From Singulisphaera sp045290345 (GTDB lineage: Bacteria; Planctomycetota; Planctomycetia; Isosphaerales; Isosphaeraceae), in NCBI RefSeq assembly GCF_045290345.1, contig NZ_CP155447.1, positions 7,936,001-8,000,000 of the forward strand: DNA of 64,000 nucleotides, given 5' to 3'. The notes below the pieces were generated by a model, which did not search any database, was not told where the DNA came from, and saw only the letters and a list, made by a program, of their open reading frames with translations. A program made the position numbers and the translations under genes. Shown one piece after another: positions 8,593 to 17,305 of this stretch; the stretch's first letter is position 1; each line of letters opens with the position of its first letter.

Positions 8593-9852
8593 ATGCGCGA
8601 TGGCCGGCAGGTCTTGCGGTTCCTGGGGATTTGTGCGATCGGCTTGGCCGTCATGCCAGGTTGTGCGAGCATGCGTCGCCATACGTCGACGCCTGATCAT
8701 CGCCCCTGCACGGACGGATTCGCCTATACGAAGGACGGCTGGATGCTGGGCGTTCGCCACATCCGACCGGCTCATCCCGATCCGGGCAAGCTGCCGATCG
8801 TCCTTTGCCATGGTCTCGGGCTCAATGCCACGTTCTGGACCATCACGAATTCCCATCTCCCTGAGCAGCTCGCCGCTCGAGGCTATGAGGTCTTCCTCTA
8901 CGACAACCGAGGATCGGGCGAAAGTGCGCGGGTGGGACGGGTGGGGAAGATCAACGCGGCGCTCCGCCAGACGCTCTTTCTCGAGTGGGGAGATGGCACC
9001 TGGAATGTCGACGAGATGGCCCTGTACGATGTCCCGGCGATCCTCGACTACGTGAAACAAGAAACCGGCCAGGAGCGGGTCAACTGGGTGGGTCACAGTC
9101 TCGGCGGCATGTTGCTGTTCTCGTTTCTTGAGCTCAGCCCCGACGCCGGCCGGATTGCGAACTTTGTCGGGATGGGCAGCACGATCATCCTGGCCGACTA
9201 CCCCCAGAAAAGCATGCTCAATGCAAACCGAGGTTTGCGGAAGCTGACCTCGGTTGTCAGCACGGGCCGGCTCGGGCGTCCCTTGATGTTCTTCCAGCCC
9301 CCCGGCCTCGACAAGATCGACCAGTTCTATTACACCTCGTCGGTCGTCGATAAGCAGACGGTCCGCGGGTTCTACGGCTATACCCTGGAAGACCCAGGAC
9401 GCTCGGCCCTCAGGCAGCTCGACCCCTATCTGGAGTTCGGCCACTTTCTCTCGGCCGACCGCAAGATCGACTACGCCGCGCGACTTGGGGAGGTCACCAC
9501 GCCGACCCTTCTCGTGGCCGGCGAGGCGGACATCATGTCCGACGTTCCCTCGACCAAGCTGACCCTGGCCGGGCTGGGGAGCGTCGATAAGTCCTTGATG
9601 CGATTCGGGCGAAGCGACGGCCATATCGCCGACTACGGCCATTGCGACCTCGTCTGGAGCCGCAACGCTTCCAAAGAAATCTTTCCCCCGATGATCGACT
9701 GGCTCGATCGCCGCCAGCCAGGCCTGGCGCTGGCCACACCGCAGCAATTGCAGCCGGCGCAGGCCACGCCGCAACAACCGCAACCGCGGCCGGCGCTGGC
9801 CACGCCTCAGGAGCCGCAGCCGCGACCTGTACTCGCGATCCCTCGCAATTGA
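8593..9852 (+). CDS. Alpha/beta-hydrolase lipoprotein (acid-lipase-like)
   Basis: 419 residues. The N-terminus is a lipoprotein-type signal (FLGICAIGLAVMPGC), so it is probably membrane-anchored outside the cytoplasm. The fold resembles the gastric/lysosomal acid-lipase branch: DGWMLGVRHIRP, HGLGLNATFW (oxyanion region), YEVFLYDNRGSGES, nucleophile elbow GHSLGG near residue 176, acid in VAGEADIMSD, and His in DYGHCDLVW. The last ~40 residues are a Pro/Gln repeat (ATPQQPQPRPAL, ATPQEPQPRPVL), apparently expanding by a ~27-base DNA repeat. The ATG at 8593 follows GGAAGGA (8574-8580); a TTG at 8566 is in frame but less likely. Likely a secreted esterase/lipase of unknown substrate. Confidence 0.85.
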   Translation: MRDGRQVLRFLGICAIGLAVMPGCASMRRHTSTPDHRPCTDGFAYTKDGWMLGVRHIRPAHPDPGKLPIVLCHGLGLNATFWTITNSHLPEQLAARGYEVFLYDNRGSGESARVGRVGKINAALRQTLFLEWGDGTWNVDEMALYDVPAILDYVKQETGQERVNWVGHSLGGMLLFSFLELSPDAGRIANFVGMGSTIILADYPQKSMLNANRGLRKLTSVVSTGRLGRPLMFFQPPGLDKIDQFYYTSSVVDKQTVRGFYGYTLEDPGRSALRQLDPYLEFGHFLSADRKIDYAARLGEVTTPTLLVAGEADIMSDVPSTKLTLAGLGSVDKSLMRFGRSDGHIADYGHCDLVWSRNASKEIFPPMIDWLDRRQPGLALATPQQLQPAQATPQQPQPRPALATPQEPQPRPVLAIPRN

Positions 9853-9900
9853 TCAGGCGACCGAAGGGACGGATCGCCAGGGCGAACGACTGGTCCCTAT

Positions 9901-10554
9901 CTATGCCTTGGGGCTGTCGTTCGATTCTCCGGTCAAGAATGCCTCGATGCAGATCTGTGACCAGGTCTCGAACTCGGCTCGTTGGCGAATGAGATCGGCC
10001 ACGAGGATGAACTCAGCCTCGGCGAGCCCTGCTTCTCGGGGGACGATCGCGGCGCTCTTGAGGTCGTAGACGTGGACGACCCCGAGATGAACCTGGCCGA
10101 CCGGGGTGGAGTCGTCGTTGATCAAGCCGACCAGGCGAATTTCACCCTCGCTGCCCAGGGTGATCTCCTCGTCGATCTCCCGCCGCATGGCCATCTCGTA
10201 GGCCTCGAAGGTGGCACGACCGTCAGCGTCTGACTCGTCGACGTGGCCGCCGACCCCGATCGACTTGAGGCGATGAAGCCTGGCCTCACCTTGGGACTTG
10301 CCGCGCGTGTAGCAGAACACGGAATCGCCGCAGCGGAAAACGACGTAGGGGATGATCTGCTTGTAGCTTGGGTCGTCCTCGACCTCGGACCGAGGCAAGA
10401 ACCGCGCCAGCTCGGGCACGAGCAACGCATGAAGATAGCGATCGGCTTCGGCGGAGAATCCCTGAAATCGGCCCAGACGGTCCAGCTCGGCGCTCGGAAC
10501 AACAAGAACACGTTCGGAGTGAGGGTGGCTCACGATGTTTGGCCTCGCGGACAC
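9901..10554 (-). CDS. Nudix-like phosphoesterase family protein
   Basis: 217 residues, soluble. The C-terminal half carries a degenerate Nudix box: GVGGHVDESDADG, about 12 residues, then AMRREIDEEITLG, giving the REIDEE glutamates that bind metal in Nudix hydrolases. The N-terminal half (VLVVPSAELDRLGRFQGF, IIPYVVFRCGDSVFCYTRG) matches a widespread group annotated as putative NUDIX phosphoesterases. Expected to hydrolyse a nucleoside diphosphate-X substrate, not identified. It faces the lipase gene tail to tail with 48 bp between the stops. Confidence 0.8.
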   Translation of the reverse strand: MSARPNIVSHPHSERVLVVPSAELDRLGRFQGFSAEADRYLHALLVPELARFLPRSEVEDDPSYKQIIPYVVFRCGDSVFCYTRGKSQGEARLHRLKSIGVGGHVDESDADGRATFEAYEMAMRREIDEEITLGSEGEIRLVGLINDDSTPVGQVHLGVVHVYDLKSAAIVPREAGLAEAEFILVADLIRQRAEFETWSQICIEAFLTGESNDSPKA

Positions 10555-10766
10555 AGATAAGCGATGGATTGGGTGACGCCGCGCGCAGCGGCTCGATCAG
10601 TTCATTATCGGTCGTCGGTCCACGCGTTCCACAACGGTTGCGCGGGGTGAAACCGGTTTTCTCACGCAGGAAGACCGGGAACTGGTGCGTAAGTGTCAGC
10701 CCTTTGGTCAGAGATCGACCGCTTCGGCCGCAGGGATTCTCTCGGGCGATCGGAGCACCGCAATTT

Positions 10767-10959
10767 AAATCAACGACCCGCCATAGAGCCGGGAATCCCC
10801 CTCGTTCCCACGGTCCCCCGTGGGAATGCCGTCCCCGACGTTCCACGTCATCTGGCCCTCGAAAGCCGAGGACGCAGAGCGTCCAAGACTTCATTCCCAC
10901 GGGGGACCGTGGGAACGAGTAGCGGGAGGCTTCCTAGCCCTGTATCGGGTCGTTGATTT
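10767..10959. repeat. 193-bp palindromic element with nested perfect inverted repeats
   Basis: The outer arms aaatcaacgacccg (10767-10780) and cgggtcgttgattt (10946-10959) are exact complements. The inner arms at 10801-10828 (ctcgttcccacggtccc... through gtgggaatg) and 10892-10919 are a perfect 28-base inverted repeat. Each inner arm is itself partly palindromic (CCCACGG..CCGTGGG). The core between arms carries no gene. MITE-like or a hairpin-forming repeat; 10555-10766 upstream holds nothing recognisable. Confidence 0.75.
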
Positions 10960-11065
10960 GATTCTAGTTTTAATTAAAAAATTAGAAAATGTGGATTATG
11001 CGAAATTGACGGAGGCCGTATGTTTTTTCTTGTCATAAATAGCCGAATAGTGACATGCTGCTTTC

Positions 11066-11116
11066 AGGGAACCGTCATCCTCGATGGTTTGGGGATGCGA
11101 CACGCGAGTGCTCACC
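11066..11116 (+). promoter_or_regulatory. Conserved block upstream of the first DUF1559 gene
   Basis: This stretch matches the region 12887-12936 just before the ECF sigma gene: AGGGAA-CGTCATCCT, then TG-GGATG, then CACGCGAGTGC-CACC, with a variable middle. CATCC/GGATG can pair as a small stem. It lies in an AT-richer stretch (10960-11050) and about 180 bp before the DUF1559 start. A shared control site for the module is a reasonable inference, not proven. Confidence 0.45.
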
Positions 11117-11297
11117 AGAAGCTCCAGCCTTTAACTCCTCCTGCGACCTAAAAAGGGACAGTCCCGGTCGGTCATCGTTTGAGCCTGCGCCGATCGGGAA
11201 TGGTGTCTGAACTCGACCTGATGAATCCTGTGATGGTTCTTTCCTGAACACAGGCTCATGATCGCGGTGTTTCACCACTTGATTCCGGAGGTGATCG

Positions 11298-12224
11298 ATG
11301 CGCCGACATGGATTTACGCTGATCGAACTCCTGGTCGTCATTGCGATCATTGCAGTCCTGATCGCATTGCTGTTGCCTGCGGTCCAGGCGGCCCGTGAAG
11401 CGGCACGCCGCCTCCAGTGCACCAACAACATGAAGCAGATCGGGCTGGGGCTCCACAACTATCACCAGATTAACAATGCGTTACCTTACGGGACTGGAGT
11501 CTGCTGTACGCCGGCCGGGGGCAACTGGTCGACCTTCATCCTGCCGACGATGGAGCAGAATGCGATTTACAACGGCCTGAACCAGAACCTCGGATACAAC
11601 ACGATTGACAACACCTCGATCGTCAGGACGGTCATCGCCACATTTATCTGCCCGTCCGACCCGGATGCCTCGAAACCGATTTCAACCCGGTTCGCCGCTC
11701 ACAATGCCTCGCCGGCCTTGATGCTCTGGTATCCGGCGTCGATGGGGCCGACGCACATGGATAATTGCGATTTTTGCGCCAACAAGACCCCCGGTTCCAC
11801 CAATTACTGCTGCCAAGGTTTTAACTTCGGCACCAACGGCAATGCCTCGCTCGGGATCTCCGCCGGCACCTTCGCCGGGATGTTTGGCCGCACCTCCCGC
11901 GTCATCGGCTTTCACGAAGTCATGGACGGCCTGAGCACGACGTTCATGGTGGGCGAAACACTACCTGGCGACTGCACCTTCATGGGCGTCTACTCCCAGA
12001 ACTTCCCGCTCACCGGAACGATCATCCCGCTCAATACGTTCGAGAAGGCCGTCGACGCCAATTGGTGGCGCACCTGCGGCTTCAAAAGCAGACACCCCGG
12101 CGGGGGCAACATGCTGATGGGCGATGGGAGTGTTCGCTATATCAAGCAATCAATCAGTTACTATGTATGGAATGTCCTTGGTACTCGGGCCGGAGGGGAA
12201 ATCGTCAGTGCAGACGCTTACTAA
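11298..12224 (+). CDS. DUF1559 pilin-like (type II pseudopilin-like) protein
   Basis: 308 residues. The N-terminus is a prepilin-type leader (MRRHG|FTLIELLVVIAII) followed by a long hydrophobic helix, so it should be cut by a prepilin peptidase and anchored in, or exported through, a type II/IV pilus-like system. The adjacent AAREAARRLQCTNNMKQIGLGLHNYH and the tail HPGGGNMLMGDGSVRYI define the DUF1559 family, greatly expanded in planctomycetes. The start is fixed by GGAGGTGAT at 11287-11295. Several Cys residues (CCTPAGG, CDFCANK, YCCQG) may form disulfides in an exported domain. It is followed 63 bp on by its lipoprotein partner. Confidence 0.93.
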   Translation: MRRHGFTLIELLVVIAIIAVLIALLLPAVQAAREAARRLQCTNNMKQIGLGLHNYHQINNALPYGTGVCCTPAGGNWSTFILPTMEQNAIYNGLNQNLGYNTIDNTSIVRTVIATFICPSDPDASKPISTRFAAHNASPALMLWYPASMGPTHMDNCDFCANKTPGSTNYCCQGFNFGTNGNASLGISAGTFAGMFGRTSRVIGFHEVMDGLSTTFMVGETLPGDCTFMGVYSQNFPLTGTIIPLNTFEKAVDANWWRTCGFKSRHPGGGNMLMGDGSVRYIKQSISYYVWNVLGTRAGGEIVSADAY

Positions 12225-12287
12225 ATTCATTGATTGCATGATTGTTGTGTTGCAGTTGGATTTTCTTGCATGTTCAAGGAGATTGCC

Positions 12288-12755
12288 GTGTTCCGAATCC
12301 TACCTGCTTCGCTCGTGACGCCGGCCGCGGCGGCGTTGGTCTTGCTCGGCTCCGCAGTGGGGTGTGGGTCGAGCGAGCCGGGCCTGGTGCCGGTCCGAGG
12401 TAAAGTGACTCTCAACGGGGGCCCTTGGCCGAAGGAGGGGACTATCAACTTCGCCCCCGCCGGTGCGGTCGAGGGGGCCGACCCGGCGAAGAGCCGCCCC
12501 GGCAGTGCGAAGTTTGCCGCCGACGGCGATTTTGTCGCCGGGAGTTTTGAGGAGGGAGACGGCCTCTTTCCCGGTGTCTATAACATTGCGCTCGATTGCC
12601 TCGAGAGCCCTCCGCAGATGACCAACACCGGAAGCGTCATCGAAGGCAAGAACGCCGCCCCCAAGGCCTATCGTAATCCCACGACCAGCGGATTGACCCT
12701 CACGGTCAAGGCCAACGAACGCGTCGATGCGACGTTTGACGTTAAAACGAAATGA
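12288..12755 (+). CDS. Small lipoprotein, carboxypeptidase-regulatory/transthyretin-like
   Basis: 155 residues. AAGGAG at 12276-12281, six bases before a GTG at 12288, decides the start; an ATG at 12270 in the same frame lacks a ribosome site. The signal peptide ends in a lipobox-like AVGC. The rest is a beta-rich domain starting VPVRGKVTLNGGPWPKEGTINF and ending LTLTVKANERVDATFDV, the pattern of the small proteins that accompany DUF1559 genes in planctomycetes. It is probably exported and surface-associated with the upstream pilin-like protein. Exact role unknown. Confidence 0.85.
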   Translation: MFRILPASLVTPAAAALVLLGSAVGCGSSEPGLVPVRGKVTLNGGPWPKEGTINFAPAGAVEGADPAKSRPGSAKFAADGDFVAGSFEEGDGLFPGVYNIALDCLESPPQMTNTGSVIEGKNAAPKAYRNPTTSGLTLTVKANERVDATFDVKTK

Positions 12756-12832
12756 TTCGCCAGGAGTGCCTTGCAAGATTGATTGATTGGCACATGAAAG
12801 TGATGCAGGCATCCGCGTGCGGCGAATTGTTT

Positions 12833-12936
12833 GGCACTCGCGTGATTTTTCTGTAACGGACGAGTGGGTGGCGACATCCTTCTCATAGGGAAGCGTCATC
12901 CTTGGCTTCTTGAGGATGATTCACGCGAGTGCCACC
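12833..12936. promoter_or_regulatory. Inverted repeat and conserved block at the ECF sigma gene start
   Basis: A perfect 13-base inverted repeat, ggcactcgcgtga (12833-12845) and tcacgcgagtgcc (12921-12933), brackets ~75 bp. The right arm overlaps the GTG start of the sigma gene at 12929. The right part (12887-12936) is the copy of the block found at 11066-11116. Pairing of the arms in mRNA would hide the start codon, so autoregulation at DNA or RNA level is plausible but inferred. Confidence 0.5.
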
Positions 12937-13471
12937 CTTAAACTCGAATTCATGGTTCCTTGAACAGGTTCAGAAGGACCAGGCGCGTTTGCGTGCCTAC
13001 GTCCGTTCGCTCGGGGTCCGTGCCGAGTGGGTCGATGACCTCGCCCAAGATGCTTTGCTCATTGCCCTGAGACGGCTGGACGAGTTCGACCGGACCGGCG
13101 ATTTCGGCGCGTGGGTCCGACAAATCGTGCGAAGGTTGGTCGCGAACGAACGGCGAAAAGCGATGCGTCGCGACATGATTCTATCGGACCACGCCACGGA
13201 CATCCTTCTGGAGATTCATGGCGAGCCACTCAAGCCGGGCGAACTCCAGGAGCGGGAGGAGGAAATTGCCAGGCTGCGCGAGTGCGTGTCCCGGCTTCCC
13301 AAGCGGAGTCGCGAACTCTTGCAGCAACGTTACTTCGAAGACCTGAGTCCAGGGGCGATTGGCAGCCGCCTGGGCCTGCCGTCGAACCAGATCCGGCAGA
13401 CACTATTGCGGTTACGACGCGTGTTGTTGACGTGCATGGAGCGACGCACGGAAACTCCTCTCGTTTCTTAG
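12929..13471 (+). CDS. ECF-type RNA polymerase sigma factor
   Basis: 180 residues. Region 2 spans about 15-85 (ARLRAYVRSLGV.AEWVDDLAQDALLIALRRLDEF.....FGAWVRQIVRRLVANERRK) and region 4 about 125-175 (LPKRSRELLQQRYFEDLSPGAIGSRLGLPSNQIRQTLLRLRRVL). This matches the short planctomycete/verrucomicrobial sigma factors that pair with FecR-LamG proteins. The only start in reach is the GTG at 12929, inside the inverted repeat described above; TTGAGGATG lies upstream. The anti-sigma-like gene follows after 16 bp, so the two are almost certainly co-transcribed. Confidence 0.88.
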   Translation: MPPLNSNSWFLEQVQKDQARLRAYVRSLGVRAEWVDDLAQDALLIALRRLDEFDRTGDFGAWVRQIVRRLVANERRKAMRRDMILSDHATDILLEIHGEPLKPGELQEREEEIARLRECVSRLPKRSRELLQQRYFEDLSPGAIGSRLGLPSNQIRQTLLRLRRVLLTCMERRTETPLVS

Positions 13472-13487
13472 GTTAGGTCGAACCATC

Positions 13488-15242
13488 ATGGTTGAACCCG
13501 GCCGAAAATCGATCGACGCGGTATTGGCCCGCTTCCTCGATGGCGACCCCGAGCCGAGTGACGGGGAAGTGTTGGCGGAAGCGATGCGCCGCAACCAGGA
13601 TTTTGCCCAGGAAGTGATCCGGTTGTTGACGGTCGATGACCTGCTCCGGCAGTGTGCCGTGCCCGATGACCTGGCCTTCCTCGAGTCGCTCAAGCTTCGA
13701 CTGAACGGCGAGTGCGGAGGCGACGAGTTCGCCGGAGAGTTCGAGCGCCGCCTGCTGACGCGAGATTCCCGGAACCGTTCCGTACGGCCCTGGCTCTCCT
13801 GGGCGATTGCGGCCGCGGCGTGCGTCACGGCCGTTGTGGTGGGGACGCTGGCGCTCCGGAGGCCGGGAGCCGAGCCGCTTGCCTCCCAGCATTCGCCCGT
13901 GGCGGAAGCGGAGCGAACGCCTGAAAAACTTCCAAGCGGCGGCCGGAGTGCGCTGACCACAACGAGTGGGTTCGCCATGGTCGTTAAACTTGACGATGTA
14001 CTCTGGGGGTCTCGGGAAGGCCCCCACCCTTCGGAAGGGGAACTCGTGGCGGGTTGCCGCTTACAGTTCCGCTCGGGGCGGATCACGCTTTCGATGCTGA
14101 CCGGGGTCGTGCTGGTCGTGGAAGGCCCCGCCGATTTTGAGCTGCTCGCCCTGGATAAGATCTTTTTTCGACAGGGCCGGCTTCGAGCCCGGGTCCCCAA
14201 AGGGGCGGAAGGGTTTGTCGTGGCCTCGCCCGCGTCGGCCGTGGTTGACCTGGGGACCGAGTTCGCCTTGAACCTCGAGGCCGACGGGAAGTCGCGGGTC
14301 ATGGTTTTCGAGGGCCTGGCCGAGGCGGCGCTGCTGGACGCGGCGGGCTCGCCCAAGCGGACCCAACTTGTAACCAAGAGCAAGGAGTTCGAGCTCGACC
14401 CGGGCCGGGACCGGATCGCGGAGTCGGTCGCCAGGCCGGAAGCGTTTGTTTCCACTTCAAAGATGGGACCGCGGTCATTGGTCCTCGACTCCGACTATGC
14501 CGCGTCAGTGATGAAGTCGGGTCCGCGAGGATACTGGCGATTCGAGTCTCTGTCCGATCACTTGATCCCCAACGAGGTTGCCGGCCGCCCGCCGTTACGA
14601 GTCTCCGGGCCCATCCGTCTCTCTGACGCTCGCCATGGCAACACCTGCGCGGTGTTCGAGGCCGGCGCGCCCGAGCAATTCCTGGGAACCGACGCACTCT
14701 GGGAGGTCGCCGGCGGGTCCGGGCACGCGGTCGAGTTCTGGTTCCAGTCCGAAGTCTTCAGTCATGCCTCACTCGTCGGTCTCCTGCCGCCCGAGGAATT
14801 CGTTTTACCCCATCAGCTCTCGCGTTATGTGCACACGTTTCTCGTCGAAATCACGGCCCGCGAACGGCAGTCGTTGAACAAGCCGGCCTCGATCCGGTTC
14901 TTACACCGCTGGCCACTCGACACCACGGTCGGATGCAATCTCTTCTCCCAGGACGTTTACGTCCCCCGCCGCTGGCACCATGTCGTGGCTCAGAAGGATG
15001 GGGCTCGAATGGAGCTGTTCTTCGACGGGGTACCGGAAAACGCCATGCCGATCGCGACTGAGACCCCGACCTTGGCTTGCCGACTTGTGGTGGGACGAAG
15101 GACGCCTGACACACGCGATCCGAGCGATGCTCGACCGTTCGTCGGCCGGCTTGACGAACTCGCCATCTACGATCATCGACTCTCGCAGGATGAAGTGCTT
15201 CAACATTTTCGCTCGGCCACTCAGAGGTCTATTGCTGAGTGA
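13488..15242 (+). CDS. FecR-domain / LamG-domain membrane protein, probable anti-sigma partner
   Basis: 584 residues. A cytoplasmic N-terminus of ~100 residues (MVEPGRKSIDAVLARFLDGD) could bind the sigma factor. One TM lies at about 101-124 (PWLSWAIAAAACVTAVVVGT). A FecR-like domain follows at about 165-310 (LEGRL-type core seen here as FFRQGRLRARVPKGAEGFVV, then PASAVVDLGTEFALNL). A LamG/concanavalin-like domain occupies about 385-580 (YWRFESLSDHLIPNEV..., VEFWFQSEVF, WHHVVAQKDGARMELFFDG, GRLDELAIYDHRLSQDEV). This architecture is known from planctomycete ECF modules: the periplasmic part is thought to sense a glycan or surface signal. It lies 16 bp after the sigma gene. Confidence 0.88.
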   Translation: MVEPGRKSIDAVLARFLDGDPEPSDGEVLAEAMRRNQDFAQEVIRLLTVDDLLRQCAVPDDLAFLESLKLRLNGECGGDEFAGEFERRLLTRDSRNRSVRPWLSWAIAAAACVTAVVVGTLALRRPGAEPLASQHSPVAEAERTPEKLPSGGRSALTTTSGFAMVVKLDDVLWGSREGPHPSEGELVAGCRLQFRSGRITLSMLTGVVLVVEGPADFELLALDKIFFRQGRLRARVPKGAEGFVVASPASAVVDLGTEFALNLEADGKSRVMVFEGLAEAALLDAAGSPKRTQLVTKSKEFELDPGRDRIAESVARPEAFVSTSKMGPRSLVLDSDYAASVMKSGPRGYWRFESLSDHLIPNEVAGRPPLRVSGPIRLSDARHGNTCAVFEAGAPEQFLGTDALWEVAGGSGHAVEFWFQSEVFSHASLVGLLPPEEFVLPHQLSRYVHTFLVEITARERQSLNKPASIRFLHRWPLDTTVGCNLFSQDVYVPRRWHHVVAQKDGARMELFFDGVPENAMPIATETPTLACRLVVGRRTPDTRDPSDARPFVGRLDELAIYDHRLSQDEVLQHFRSATQRSIAE

Positions 15243-15349
15243 AAATGTGAGTATCTGTTGAGTCTGTCGGTTCCTGGTCTCGTCGGTCGTTCAGGTCCGA
15301 GTGCGGGCATGCCCGCGTTCTCCCTTATTCTTATCCCGGGAGGTGACTC

Positions 15350-16312
<963 letters not shown>

Positions 16313-16342
16313 ACCCACCTGGCCGCATTCGAGACTATCACG

Positions 16343-16783
16343 ATGAAATGGATCGCGGGTTTATGTCTTGTTGCTGAACTCCTCGTTTTCCCAGGCTGTT
16401 CCAGGCCCGTTGGCCCGCAGACGATGCGGGTCTGGGGCGACGTCACCTATAATGGTCAACCTGTCGAGGATGGTAGCATCGACTTCATTTCCCCCGAGGG
16501 CGCGGCTCCGGCTCAGTCCCCCATCAAGGCGGGGCACTACGACCTCCCTGCCGTGGCCGGCCCGGTGGCCGAGAAAAGCTACAAGGTTCAGATCAATGCC
16601 CTCAAAAAGTCGGGCAAGACGATTCCCAACATGATGGGGGACGGAGAACCGACCATGGAGATCCTGGTCAATACGATCCCGGAAAAGTACAATGTCAAAT
16701 CGGCGCTGACGGCGAACATCTCGTCCGACTCATCCAAGAATCAATTTGATTTCAAACTCGAAAAACCAGAGCGCTCGAAATAA
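16343..16783 (+). CDS. Small lipoprotein partner of DUF1559
   Basis: 146 residues. Lipoprotein signal KWIAGLCLVAELLVFPGC. The mature part begins QTMRVWGDVTYNGQPVEDGSIDF, the same V.G.VTYNG.P...G.I.F start as the lipoprotein at 12288, then a beta-rich domain ending SSDSSKNQFDFKLEKPERSK. It probably lies outside the cytoplasm and works with the DUF1559 protein just upstream. A strong hairpin follows, so the transcript probably ends here. Confidence 0.85.
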   Translation: MKWIAGLCLVAELLVFPGCSRPVGPQTMRVWGDVTYNGQPVEDGSIDFISPEGAAPAQSPIKAGHYDLPAVAGPVAEKSYKVQINALKKSGKTIPNMMGDGEPTMEILVNTIPEKYNVKSALTANISSDSSKNQFDFKLEKPERSK

Positions 16784-16815
16784 CGGCGACTCGATCTGCC
16801 GGCGCATCGACTGGT

Positions 16816-16853
16816 CCAGCCGGGCGAACCAATTCATAGGTTCGCCCGGCTGG
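16816..16853 (+). terminator. Hairpin terminator of the DUF1559/sigma module
   Basis: A perfect 15-bp stem, ccagccgggcgaacc / ggttcgcccggctgg, with an 8-base loop, followed by ttcgttt. It lies 33 bp after the lipoprotein stop. The T-tract is short, but stem strength and position support a terminator. Confidence 0.7.
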
Positions 16854-16931
16854 TTTCGTTTCACACCACCAAGCTGCAGGCCGAGCTGCTGAGGTTGATC
16901 GCGACGGAGCCACGAGCCAGCCCATGCGAAG

Positions 16932-17075
16932 GCCCAAAGACAGGGAGCTCACGCTCCCCGCTCGCCTTCCAGGCGAGCGAAATCCAGGGCACCACGATCG
17001 GTGTCGTCCCTTGGTCGTTGGTCTTCGCTCGCCTTCCAAAGGCGAGCGGGGAGCGTGAGCTCCCTGTCTTTGGGC
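16932..17075. repeat. 144-bp palindromic element with 37-base perfect arms
   Basis: The left arm 16932-16968 (begins gcccaaagacagggagctc, ends gctcgcctt) and right arm 17039-17075 are exact reverse complements over 37 bases. A further small palindrome (ctcgccttccaggcgag) sits at 16961-16977. The centre is ~70 bp with no gene. MITE-like. It differs in sequence from the elements at 3499 and 10767. Confidence 0.8.
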
Positions 17076-17117
17076 TGACGAATTGCCCCCGGTAACGTGG
17101 CGACAATCTCGAATAAT

Positions 17118-17145
17118 CGGTGCTTTAGTTCTGCCGCGTATCGTT
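17118..17145. repeat. Block shared with 57929-57956
   Basis: The block reads CGGT-CTTTA--TCTGCCGCG-ATCGTT; between CTTTA and ATCGTT the two copies match at about 21 of 24 bases. Here it begins 42 bp after the right arm of one palindromic element; at the other site it begins 43 bp after the right arm of another. The rest of 17076-17251 is AT-rich, with no gene. Confidence 0.5.
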
Positions 17146-17251
17146 ATTTGTTTTTGTGGTTGAAAACTTTGATGTAAAATTAAACTAGAATTTTATGATT
17201 GCTTTCTATTTCGTTGTTTGAAGAAGTGAGCTTTCACCTGTGCGAAAGCCT

Positions 17252-17275
17252 CCCGAGGGGATCCGTCCCCTCGGG
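17252..17275 (-). terminator. Candidate terminator of hppA
   Basis: Perfect 9-bp stem cccgagggg / cccctcggg with a six-base loop, 31 bp beyond the hppA stop in the direction of transcription. No clear T-run follows (aggctttcgc), so efficiency is uncertain. Confidence 0.45.
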
Positions 17276-17305
17276 TGCGTTGTCCTTGGCCTGCTCTCAA
17301 GCGGT

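Noticed and set aside
10960..11040. AT-rich stretch resembling the inverse of 17160-17210 (attctagttt..aatt)
   Set aside because: The match is only about 16 low-complexity bases; too short to call a repeat.
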